NCBI RefSeq assembly: GCF_022201045.2
Contig: NC_068560.1
Span: 4,620,001-4,684,000 of the forward strand
Length of the DNA: 64,000 bases
Reading direction: 5' to 3'
Source: Citrus sinensis
Lineage: Eukaryota > Streptophyta > Magnoliopsida > Sapindales > Rutaceae
The first letter of the stretch is position 1. The number at the start of each line of letters is the position of its first letter. Under the pieces are notes generated by a model, which searched no databases, was not told the origin of the DNA, and worked only from the letters and a program-made list of their open reading frames with translations. Shown piece after piece: positions 21,688 through 32,855 of this stretch. The position numbers and the translations under genes were made by a program.

Positions 21688-23961
21688 TCAAGATGAAAAA
21701 GACAGCAATTCCCTTGCCTTCTCCAACCAAAGATTGTAGAGATCATCTGTAAACAGAACAAAGTGCACCTGCAAAGAACAATCGTTTTACTGCAGAAACG
21801 ACCAGTAAAAATTACAAAGTATGTGCTATAATTTACAGAAAAATATGTTTTTGTAACAATTCACATTCTGTTATGTAAGCCGCTTATTGTTGAATTCGAC
21901 AAGTATGACATCCTACGTTGTAACATTTGATGTTATTAACCACTTTGAGTTCTGAATTTGTTACCAGGTCTTCAGTTTCATATTCAAGTAATGAAATGAT
22001 TCCCATTTTTATAGAATAAATTTACCTAGAAGATCGTGGTCCTCATGTAGATCAACATATCAACAGGAAATAGTGCTATAAGATGAAGTAAAAATGGACC
22101 TAATAATGTAAAACTGTTTGAATAGACTTTGAAAGTGCAGGAAGCAAGGAGTATCATGAAGCAAAATACTATTATATGATACCTCTTTAAAGTCATTAGC
22201 AAATTCTTTGACTGTAGATATAGCTATTGTGGCGGCTTCCTCATGAGGATAACTGATAAATTATTAAAAGCAAAAGAAAAATGAACTTGTCAGGCATTTT
22301 TTACACTCCAACCACATGAAACTCAGAGCCTTTAAACTCATTAAAATTCATTGCTTAAGTCATCAGTAGATTCTGTCCCAAATTTAAAGATTTATCAGAT
22401 GAATTAGAATACACTAACTTAACACCTAATACTTCCTGGAACAAGTTTCTGTGCCTAAGGAAGTCAAGAATTTGCACGAGTAAGCCAGCATCACAAACAG
22501 ATAAACCTTTCTATAAACAGCTCGTCTTCAAATAAAGCATAAAAAGCAGCAATGTAATTCACTCCATCTAGGAAGTCAAGGTTTCACTGTATTATAATGA
22601 GATATGCGCAAAGAAATCAATAATGTTAATTTTTTTCCTCGACAAGCAGATGCAAAGTTTACATGGATCTAAAAGAAGAAAACGTACAAATCGAAACTGG
22701 TTCCTTTCTATTACCTGTCAACTTACCAATATAAGCCACACGATATGGCAGGAAAAGCAATGTACTGAATGTTATTCGCTTTGGCCAAGCTCAAGCTGTT
22801 CCTGTAACAAATGTAGGTAACAAGTGAATCAATCTTATTATTACAAAATAAACTACCACAGGTATAGTTCAGAAAAAAATAAACATACTTGTACGCACTT
22901 CTCAGGGAAGCTTCAGGGTTAATAGTAACACCATAGATTGGGCCAACAGTGTGAATCACATGAGATGCAGGCAATTTAAAACCTCTGCATAGTTTCAATG
23001 TGTTAGTATGCTCCAACTGTGCATGATACTGGAATTACAAAACCAGCAAAACAGAAATCAAATAACCTACGGTGTAATTCTTGCTTCTCCTGTGGGACAA
23101 CGGATTCCAAATCCAACTTCTGGAACTCTATAACAAGCTTCTAGAAGTTCTGGTCCTGCAGCCCTATGTATAGCTAGCACAATGAATCTAAAGTTAGTAC
23201 AGGCCTGTTATGCAACATTTATAGAAATAGATAAAAGTAAGACTTCAAAGGGAAGTACCTCCATCGCAACCGCCACCTCCAAGCATTTTCTCATTGGCTG
23301 AATTAACCTATAGCAAACAACCATTCAATCAATTGCAATTTCCCTTTTCAACACCAACCTTCCTATTCAATCAAGCGATCATTAACTGTAAGGTGTGCTG
23401 CCAGTGATTTTGCAAAAAAGTACTTTCAAGTCAATTGTTCTTCTTGCAAAAACACCAATAAATTATTTGTTCAAAAAGCACTTTCTAATGTCAAAAGATC
23501 TCTAGGAAAACACCAATAGACACAATGGCTCTTGGCTACTTAAAAGCGCTTTAGGCACTACCAAAAGCACTCTCAAAAAGATCCTTTGGTAGAGGAAGCA
23601 TTCATAATCCCTGATCAATCAAGCTCCACTATTTGATTACAACTCGCTTTTTAAAAAGACCCCATTACAGGAAACTGAATATACCATAAGAAATAGCAAA
23701 GTTACGATTCACACAAGTACATTAATGGCCTAAATTTTCGACTACAAACATATTCCAATGTAGCTTCAATAAATTTTTCACACATGAAATTTTTCAAAGA
23801 AGGGCAAAAAAACCAGAAATGTGATACAAAAAGAGATACAGAGAGTGCAGAGCAATTACAATTGCATCAGAAAAGCCATCAACGAACCACTGAGAGATAT
23901 CTCCTCTCTTGATCTTGAGCGCACTACTTGACAACGACAGCGTAGCAACTTTGAAAGTCAT
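21688..23961 (-). CDS. Macro-domain protein B (ADP-ribose/O-acetyl-ADP-ribose hydrolase, YmdB/At2g40600-like)
   Basis: Macro-domain hydrolase expected to bind ADP-ribose and hydrolyse O-acetyl-ADP-ribose or ADP-ribosyl links. Seven exons: 23860-23961, 23259-23307, 23071-23173, 22889-22984, 22727-22801, 22183-22252 and 21688-21768, all GT-AG, 191 residues. Exons 2-6 have exactly the same lengths as in gene A (49, 103, 96, 75, 70), so the pair arose by tandem duplication. Motifs: GDISQW, VNSANEKMLGGGGCDG (residues 35-50, the Asp at 49), AIHRAAGPELLEACY, RCPTGEARITPGFKLPASH, HTVGPIYG, and FPAISCGLYCYP (Tyr141). These keep the YmdB-type catalytic set. The start at 23961 was preferred over an ATG 24 bases upstream because it matches gene A. 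No transit peptide is evident. Confidence 0.93.
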
Positions 23962-24537
23962 AACTGCCGTCCAATGAATAAACAAACGAGATCGTGAGAA
24001 ATGTGAACAAAGGATGAGGATGATGCCAATGGCTGTCCACCGGCTTTCTCACAGAGGCAACTAGTCAACTCCGGCTTCCCGTTGCTTGTTTAATGTCTTC
24101 TGGATATTTTCATCATACCCCCTGCATTTCAAAATATTAAAATAACTTCTCACATTTTGAACTCATTTAATTTTATTTCTGTTAAGATTTGTAATTTTAA
24201 TGTGAGATTCAAAAAAATAGTGTTATGACTACAAATTGGGGTTACAAAGCTCGTATCTCAGTTTGTAATATATCATCTATAAATTATTGATATGTATTAG
24301 TTTGTCCTAATATCATAATCCCTCGAACTTTGTTAAGAACTAATTTTCTTTCTACATTAAAAAAGATACGAATAAATAAATAGAATCTGCTCTCCTTAGC
24401 TCCTACAATAGTAATGTTATTTTTGACCAATTAAGCAGCACATTAGACCATGGGGGATGGAAGAACCACACCTCACCAAAATTCTATATTTTCATTATAA
24501 ATCAAGCAGTGAATTTATAAAAGAACTCTTCTTTATG
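23962..24537. other. Promoter side of macro gene B, intergenic
   Basis: Upstream of macro gene B and left of a hAT-like element. No clear TATA box or other feature recognised. The last 8 bases (24530-24537) are the target duplication of that element. Confidence 0.5.
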
Positions 24538-25255
24538 TAGGGGTGGCAAAACAAATAAACAAATTGAATTTGAATCGAATTGTAAATGAATTGGGTCAAA
24601 ATTTTACTGATTCAGATTCGATTTATTTATTAAACGAATTAAAATCTCAAGATTCATATTGGATTCGTTTATTAAACAAATATTCAGTTCGATTCGTTTA
24701 ATTCGTTTAGTAGAATTAAAAAACGAATCAAATTGAATCTGAGTTCGTTTATTATCCGTTTATCCTATTACAAATCTATAACAAATCAAATTGAAAAAGG
24801 ATTCATTTAGAAAAATATAATTAATAAAAAAATTAAGCAAAATAAAATATAAAAAAGCCACAAATTTAATATCCTACAACAAAATACAAATAACCAAACC
24901 ACATTTTAGGATTAAATATACAGTCATCTAAATATCAAATTACAAATCCTTAATAATATAAATAACCTTCAAATTTTTTTAAAAAAATTCAAATACATTT
25001 TAGGACAAAAGTATTTAATTAAACGAATTTTAAACGAATCAATCTATATTTGATTCGTTTATAACTCGTTTATTAAACAAATTCTAAATGAATAAACGAA
25101 TTAATATCTTCAAATCCGGATTTAATTCATTTAATTAGCGAATTAAATCAAATTCACTCATTTATGAAATAAATCATTTTTTTCAAACACAAACCTACTT
25201 AATTCCTATCAAATCGAATTTAATAAACGAATCCTGACCCATATTGCCACCTCTA
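24538..25255. mobile_element. Non-autonomous hAT-like element, 718 bp, with 8-bp target duplication
   Basis: Begins TAGGGGTGGCAA and ends TTGCCACCTCTA, 12-bp terminal inverted repeats with one mismatch. It is flanked by a perfect 8-bp direct repeat TCTTTATG at 24530-24537 and 25256-25263, the hAT hallmark. The subterminal 200 bases on both sides are packed with AATTCGTTTA / TAAACGAATT-type units. There is no coding capacity. The ends resemble those of the hAT relic at 1-3377, whose relatives may have mobilised it. Confidence 0.9.
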
Positions 25256-25263
25256 TCTTTATG

Positions 25264-26340
25264 TAAGATACTTTCTTAGCTCTACTTATCATAATAGCTC
25301 CTTTCACGAAGCTTCTCTCAAAGGCTTGGTCCTACTCTCACAATTGTCTTATTTTAAGAACTATTTTTTTTAATTATTAGGGAGAAAGCACCTAATTGGT
25401 TAAATAAAATCTACCCTTCAATAATCGCAATAATAATAATAATGACTTTCAACTATGTTGTCTCTTAATATCATATATAACACAACAAACCATAAGGGAC
25501 TATACCTTACTTTTTTTTTAATTCTATTGTACACAAATTGTTACTAATATTATATTAAACATTACAATTAATATTTACAATCATACTATACAACTACGAC
25601 CACCGCCATACATTAACACATTGAAGTACTTGTCGAGATACTTTAAACTATCTCTAATATTCGAAGGGTGTCTACTCCACTCAGGGGTGCCTACTCCACT
25701 CAATTATTTGATAATTGAAAGAATACTGAAACTAACCTCCATAAATCTCTTATGGAGGCTCCGAACCCTTGCATTCTACATTATAAGTGCAAGGTTTCTC
25801 TCATTAAACCAAATGCTTATTGGTGGGACTATACCTTACTTGAGGCTACTATCATATCACGTAACATCTGACATGGTAGTTTATCACATATCCATAAAAA
25901 CTAAATTTCTAAACATCACTTTGATAATTGTATAACCATACAATAGATTTGGTTCGAAGCCAATCAAGGGATGCAAGGGAACTGGGTTGCTATGGCCTAA
26001 GAGTTAGTGTGTGTGCGCGCATTAATAAAAGAATAGAAATTTCTGATAATTGTACAAAATACAGGTACATGATTAACATTATTCAAAAACCTCAAACTCA
26101 AAAGATTTCGCCCACTTTAATTGGTTGTCTCTGACGTAACGTAACAGGCAGTACCTTTATCACTCCACCATCACTGGAAGTCCTCCATTTTTGACCCGAA
26201 CCTTATTTCACATGTCAAATAGATGTCTTCTTAAAAACAGGAAGCTCAGTCAAACTAAATCAATACACTCAACACATCATTATTTTTCATATAATTTTAT
26301 AAAAAAAATTATTTTCCGTGTCTCGTGTTTTTTTTTCTTT
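25264..26340. other. Intergenic DNA with small repeats
   Basis: Holds a near-tandem GGGTGTCTACTCCACTCA / GGGTGCCTACTCCACTCA at about 25668-25703, and GGGACTATACCTTACTT at about 25497 and again at about 25826. The second repeat could mark the ends of an old insertion, but I see no other element structure. No gene recognised. The right edge leads into the MACPF gene promoter. Confidence 0.5.
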
Positions 26341-27343
26341 CTTTTCCCTACAATAAAGTAATTTACTCTCATCGTTCTAGGGTTTGTTCGTTCTCTCTCT
26401 TAATATTGTTCTTTTTTTTCACTTTCTCTCTCCAAACTTCTCTCGAGAGAGTCGAGTTCTCGCATTTGGTCAAGTGTTCAATCGACAAGACTTACTCTTC
26501 TGGATTCAATTTGTGCCATTTTTTGTTTTTTATTTTGACACTTCCGAGTTCGAGCTCGAGCATTGTGGCGAGCTGAAAATTTGAAAACAGTGTGAAAAAT
26601 GTATGAGACTTTGTGAATTTTGAGCTGAATATGCCTGTATTTGATTTTGCAAAGAGTTTAGATCTTGTTTATTCGTGTAAAACGTGTTAAATTTGTTCAA
26701 TTTGAGCTTAAAAAATGCTTCCTCTCAGCTGTAATTTGAATTGATTATGTGTGTATTTAAACATTTGATGAGACTAGATCTGGTCCATGCGGAGAAGTAA
26801 GTGATAGTTAGTTCATAATTGGTTTGAGCTAGTTGTGGAGATTTTGATCTGCTCAATGTTCGAAATTTGTGGAAGTTGTGTTAGTTTAAGCTGAATATGC
26901 TTTAGTTTGAGCTCTATGTAGGTTTCACGTCCGCTTTGTTTGGGGGGGGGGGGGGGGGAATAGTGAAAATCCAGGTTAATTTGCGCTTAATATATGTATT
27001 TTTTGCTATGGCAGGGTTTAAATTTCTTTATTTCTGAAATTTGTGTGAAGTTAGTGATAATTTGAGCTACATTTGTGTATTTTGAGCTAATTATGGAGTT
27101 TGAATCTGGTTTATGTGTGTGGCATTTCCGAAATTTGTGTTTATTTTGAAGCAGTACATGTACTTTGAATTTTATGTGGATTTCTGAGTTATATATGCAT
27201 GTCAAACTACATATTGTAAGCATTGGATGTGGTTTATCTTGAAATTTTGTTTAAATTTTAATTAACATAGAGCTAAATATGTTTATTTTGAATTTATGTA
27301 ATTTTGGTAGTGGTTTTGCTGAACAAGAGTTATGTGGTGAGTA
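26341..27343 (+). promoter_or_regulatory. Promoter/leader region of the MACPF gene, probably with a leader intron
   Basis: CT-rich stretches around 26325-26450 and a CTAGGGTTTG motif at about 26378 look like a plant transcription start region. The long T-rich stretch from about 26590 to the ATG at 27344, containing many ATGs, fits a leader intron better than a translated leader. Its exact borders could not be fixed. A run of 17 G lies at 26942-26958. Confidence 0.5.
26942..26958 (+). repeat. G17 homopolymer
   Basis: Uninterrupted run of 17 guanines in otherwise AT-rich leader or intron sequence. It could form a G-quadruplex in DNA or RNA. Its exact length is prone to sequencing error. Confidence 0.85.
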
Positions 27344-30300
27344 ATGGCACTTAAGGTTTCAGCTCAAAAGGCTGCTGAGGTTGCTATTGGGTCAATTGGG
27401 CGTGGATACGATATAGCTATAGATCTGAGATTGAAGTATTGTAAAGGAGATTTGAAAGATTCACGGTTGATTGAGATTGATGAAGATGGGGGTCGAGAAA
27501 TTGTTTTGCCAGGTGGAATTTCTATTCCAAATGTGTCCAAATCCATAAAATGCGACAAAGGGGAGCGTACACGGTTTAGGTCCGATGTTCTTTCCTTCCA
27601 GCAGGTAATTTTGAATTGGCTCACATACTTACCAATTCATTCCTATAGTTGTCAGTACTATGATTTTTTCTTTTTGCCTGTTAAAGAAGTCCACTGTTAC
27701 CTTATTTCAATCATGAATACTTTCAATGGATAATAGGCTGTGTACGTAGTACGGTTGTGGCTTACCACAAGAGCACGCACGTGTGTGTGTAAAATTCAAA
27801 CTGAAACTTCACTTAACCTGCTTGTAGCTCATAGTATTAGACTGGTAGTACAGAAATTTTTTTATCAGTTTTTAGATGGTAGTGATGGTAATGCTATCTT
27901 ATCAATCATTCTTAGTAGAAGATCCTATTGGTGAATAAATTTCTGATTCTTTTTAAACCCTGGGGACTATAGTGGGGTTAAGTTTAAGATTTGATCCTTA
28001 CTGAGACAGAAGTTTTTGCACTCCAAGGATTGTTGGGTTGCTCAGTGTGAATTACATGGGTTGTTTGTGTGACCTGTTTATCGGTATATGAGTTATTAAT
28101 TGAATGTTTATTGATCAATATCATAATAATAGAGTAGACTGCAAAAGATTAATTTTGGGTGTCTTTAACGTCATTCCTTCTTTTTTTCTTTTCCTGTTTT
28201 TCTCAGATGTCAGAGCAGTTCAATCAGGAACTGTCTTTAACTGGTAAAATTCCTTCAGGCCTCTTCAATGCCATGTTCGAATTTTCGGGTTGTTGGCAGA
28301 AAGATGCAGCCAATACTAAGACCCTTGCTTTTGATGGGATGTTTATCTCACTCTACTCTGTTGCATTGGAGAAATCTCAGATGGTACTTCGTGACCATGT
28401 AAAGAAAGCTGTCCCACCAACATGGGAACCTGCAGCACTAGCAAGGTGAAGTTTAAGTCTTCTCAAATTTGATTATGTCTTTTCCTTATTTCAAGATCTT
28501 TGATTTTAAGTATTAGCCTATTCTTTGAAAACAATGACTGCTGAGGAGAAACCTTTCAGTTAGTTACCGAATGTTTCTTATGTATGAAGAACACTGGAAC
28601 TTATTGTTGATGTTTAAAACATTGTGCTTGATGATGAAGCTGTGTTAGAATAATTTGCAGGGAGTTTGAACAACAAAGTCTATGTACAAGATCATTTTTA
28701 TTTGCATTATATACTTTGCTTGTTTCCAAGATTGACATTTTTCACAGGTCTTGACAAACAGTGTTACTGACAATTTTTCTAGATAAAGGATTAACATCTA
28801 GATTGTTTTTTATATTGATTCAATACATTATTGTTCGTGGCACATAGTAACAACAAATCAGTCTGCTATAGTGAAATCTATCATTGAGTACTATGATTTA
28901 TGTTCAATTTTTACTTTTATTCTAAATTTTGATTTATAATCATTGTTATTCTACCCCCTGAGCTGTAAAACTGCAATGAGCTTTGATGACATGCTTATCA
29001 TTTCAGTTTTATCGAGAGGTATGGTACGCATATAATTGTTGGTGTGAAGATGGGAGGAAAAGATGTAATATATGTCAAACAAAAGCATTCATCAACTCTT
29101 CAACCTGCTGATGTACAGAAAAGATTGAAAGAGATGGCGGATAAGAGGTTTTTAGATGCAAATGGACAATATAGCTTGTCCTCTGAACAACTCTACCAAA
29201 ATGACAAGGTTTGTGATAAACTTTTCTACAATTTGTGCGTCGTCATAGATCTGGTTTCAGACTGTTGCATGTCACTTCATGTATATCTGATTGGCTACAT
29301 AAAATACTGTTGTCTCATAGAATTATTCTTGTTGTTTGGAAGGTTTTATAATGGATGAAAAACATTAAACAATTGTAAGATTTATAACCTCTTTTCTAGT
29401 TATTTTCCTTTTTGGTATCTGTTTGCAATTGGTTAAATGGTGGTATGTGGTTTTTTTCATATTACTTTTTGAATAGAAAGTGTCATCCGTTAATTATTAT
29501 GTATATGAATATGTGATCATCTAAAGTAAATTGCCTCAGAGTTTTATGCGTTTTCATTAGTCAAAATATAAATTTCCTCCCCCTCTTTCCTCTTTTCAGT
29601 CTATCCTTGTCTCCATATTTGTCATCTGGTTAGACATCATTTTTTATTTTGGTGTATCTGAAAAATATTTTTGAGCTATTTGGAAAAGCATGTGTGTTTT
29701 TTGTGTTTATCTTTTCCTGGTGTCTGACCCAATTATATTCATGACAGTTCAACATCAGGGAACAGCGTTTGAGGTTTGCTGATACAAGTCCTTCAAGCTC
29801 GTATTCATACAAAGAGGTTTGTATTGTTAGACAATATACATCATAACACGATTACCTAGTTCAACACTTCTGTCTAACAATTTAAATATCTTAGGATTTA
29901 TTTTTTACAGCTTTTAATTTTAAAATATGGATATAACATTATTGTTTTATCTGCAGGATATGGGATGCATTTGCAAAAGGAGAGGGGGAAGTGACAATAG
30001 AAACCTATCCCATAATGAATGGTTACACACTGTTCAATTTGAACCTGATGTGATCGCAATGTCCTTCATCCCAATTACTTCACTATTAAATGGAGTGCCT
30101 GGGAGTGGATTCTTAAGTCATGCCATAAATCTCTACTTACGATGTGAGCAAGAACTGTTCTTCTATTTGCATATAAAGTTATCTAATTTTGCATTACAAC
30201 TATGAAGTATTTTTTGTTCATGAGAATTCGTGGACTATTTTTCATGCTTATCTTTTTTTCTCATAGAAGTATATGCTTGGGGGCAATGCCTTGAATAAAA

Positions 30301-31871
30301 AGAAGTTTGCAATAAGTAGAGAAGCATGGGTTAGAGCAGAAAATTTGTTAACTTTGCAGAGTTAAACTGCTTGGCTTTTGTTCTTGCAGATAAACCACCA
30401 ATAGAAGAACTCCACCAGTTTCTGGAATTTCAACTACCTAGGCAGTGGGCGCCAGTGTTCAGTGAGCTTCCACTTGGTCCTCAACGGAAGCAACAATGTA
30501 CTGCATCGTTAAAGTTCAGTCTCATGGGTCCCAAGCTTTTTGTGAATACCAATCCGGTAAAGCTTTTTCGTTTGTTGAAGTTTCTTGCTTTTTATATTTC
30601 TTTTCTTCAGTACCACTTTCACAGAGTTTTAGTATGTGTTTTCACTGGACTAGATTTTGTCTCTTCTTTGAGAATGGCCTTAAGAGACTCATTTGTCACC
30701 TTCATTCAAAACAGAAGCTTTTAGGAAGACACATTTTCTTTTCCCATCATTCTTATCTTCCTTGCTTGTGCTGAGTAGCTGTTCTTTTCTTTTATCAAAG
30801 GAAATAACTCGGTATCCTATAATTTTTAGTGGGTTATGTTTATGCTGTTTAGCTTTTGATTAGTTGATGTAGTGCATGTAAACTGAACCATCTGGATTGA
30901 ACTTTAGTAATGCCATCAACTTCCAAATAGCAGTACCATTATATTTAAAATAAATACATAAATTAGAAACATGAACCGAGTTGGCTAACATAATATGACA
31001 TCAGGTAGTTGCCCAGTCTCTCTGGCCACTTTTGGAGGTTTTGGGTGCTGCATCATGTTTCTTTGCAGTGCCTTTTTCGTTATTGTCAACACATTCTGGT
31101 TCTGATTTTTCTTATTTTATGCGTTGCTTCTCATATCATTTTCTTTCTGAAACCTTATTGTTTGTTTATCTACCACAGGTTGATGTGGGTCATAGGCCGG
31201 TGACAGGCCTGCGGCTCTATCTAGAAGGTAGAAGCAGCAATCGTTTGGCTATTCACTTGCAGCACCTCTCTTCACTTCCGAAAATCTTCCAGCTCGTAGA
31301 TGATCCAAATGGAAACTTCCGTCGAGAGAATCATGACCGTAAATACTATGAGAAAGTTCAGTGGAAGAACTACTCTCATGTCTGTACAGCTCCTGTTGAG
31401 CCTTACGAGGATCTTTCTATTGTTACTGGGGCTCAATTACATGTCGAAAATCACGGGTTCAAAAACATTCTTTTCTTACGACTCCGCTTCTCAACTGTGT
31501 TAGGAGCAACAGTCGTCAAGCATCCAGAATGGGATGGATCACCCGGCTTGGCACCAAAATCTGGACTCATATCAACACTTATCAGTCATCACTTCACAAC
31601 TGTACAGAAGCACCCCCCACGGCCAGCTGATGTCAATATAAACTCAGCCGTGTATCCTGGCGGCCCTCCTGTTCCCGTCCAAGCCCCAAAGCTTCTAAAA
31701 TTTGTTGATACAACGGAGATGACTAGAGGACCACAAGATTCTCCCGGATATTGGGTTGTTTCTGGGGCAAGATTAGTTGTTGAGAAGGGCAGGATCTCGC
31801 TACGAGTTAAGTATTCTTTGCTAACTGTAGTATTACCTGATGAAGAAGAAGAAGAATTATCAGACCATTAG
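27344..31871 (+). CDS. MACPF domain-containing protein (CAD1/NSL1 family, At4g24290-like)
   Basis: Plant member of the membrane-attack-complex/perforin fold family. Arabidopsis relatives (CAD1, NSL1) restrain salicylate-dependent cell death and defence. Seven exons: 27344-27604, 28207-28445, 29007-29208, 29748-29816, 29957-30143, 30390-30556 and 31179-31871, all GT-AG and in phase, 605 residues, matching At4g24290. Features: the conserved N-terminus AAEVAIGSIGRGYDIAIDLR, LPGGISIPNVSKSIKCDKGE, the MACPF signature YGTH at about 172-175 followed by IIVGVKMGGKDVIY, FIPITSLLNGVPGSGFLSHA, LPRQWAPVFSELPLGPQRKQ, and the C-terminal YPGGPPVPVQAPKLLKFVD and PGYWVVSGARLVVEKGRISL. No signal peptide, as usual for the plant family. 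No damage seen. Confidence 0.95.
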
Positions 31872-32470
31872 GAAATTTTTTGATCCCTCTCTCGAGCCTT
31901 TGAAAAAAGACGTCATAAAATGAAAAGCAAAAAGAAGCTAGCGAAAGAATCAAAGAAACGATGTATAGATCAAAGAAAGGGCACAGATGGAGAGGGCGCT
32001 AGGGCCACTGGAAGAAATACGTTAGTTAATCAAAACAACTTTAGCTTTTTCATTTGGCGAAGAAGTGCTTCGGATTGGAAGCGCTTGGGATGGGTGGTGG
32101 TGGTTGTATTATTGTGTTTATCACCATTTTCTGTTGCAATGTAATTTTTTGTAATTTTTTTTTTCTTCATGTAGAGTCTTGTCTTGAATCTTTGATAGTG
32201 CTGGTTGCATTTTGGCTATAAAGTATTTCTCATCCTGAAATTTTGTTTTTTGTATTTATGTTGCTATTATACCAATTATGTGCACTAGCAAACAATGGGG
32301 GATCAACGAAAAGAGGTCTCTTGCATTTCAGATTTAAAATCGTCGATTCATATATCATAATTCATAAGTATAATAGTAGAGTTAGGATTTAAACATCTGA
32401 ATTTGAAGTTTTTATTAATTTTATACTTTTTGTTTAAATTTGTTCATTTATTTATTTATCTAGTTATTTA
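31872..32470. other. 3' UTR of the MACPF gene and intergenic DNA
   Basis: About 350-400 bases after the stop, up to roughly 32250, are less AT-rich and probably form the 3' UTR. I see nothing coding beyond. Confidence 0.5.
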
Positions 32471-32855
32471 TTTTTTGTAACTTATATTTTATTTTTAGAT
32501 ATTTACATTCAAACAGAAAAATTGAATTTTTGCTATTTTTATTTAATTAGAAAAAAGGTATAAATAAATATTATATTTTAAAAACATTTTTATTTTTTAA
32601 ACTATAGAATTTACTCTCTATTTTCATTTTGACTTATGAGGATATAAATGTCAAACATTCATGTTTAAGATTTTTTTATTTATAAAAACGAATAAGATGT
32701 TGCTTATATTCAAATATTGAAAAACAAAAACAAAAATGTCATTTAGACATTTGTATTTAAATCCATTTAGATTTCAGCTAAATTCAAACCTATTTATACT
32801 TCAACTAAATTCAAACCTACTTAAATTTTAGATTTAAAAAAAAAAGTTACCTTAA
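32471..32855 (+). repeat. Dispersed repeat, copy 1 (about 385 bp)
   Basis: Homologous over most of its length, in the same orientation, to about 53471-53855. Shared landmarks: ACTTATNTTTNATTTT.AGA.ATTTAC, AGTAAATATTATATT-like text, AAAACGAATAAGATG / AAAACAAACAAGATG, TGTCATTTAGA / TGTCATTCAGA, and ATCCATTTAGATTTCAG. Non-coding. Probably an old non-autonomous transposon. Confidence 0.65.

Noticed and set aside
31009..31178. Extension of the last MACPF exon upstream
   Set aside because: A good acceptor at 31177-31178 restores the phase. The upstream text is intron and unlike the family.
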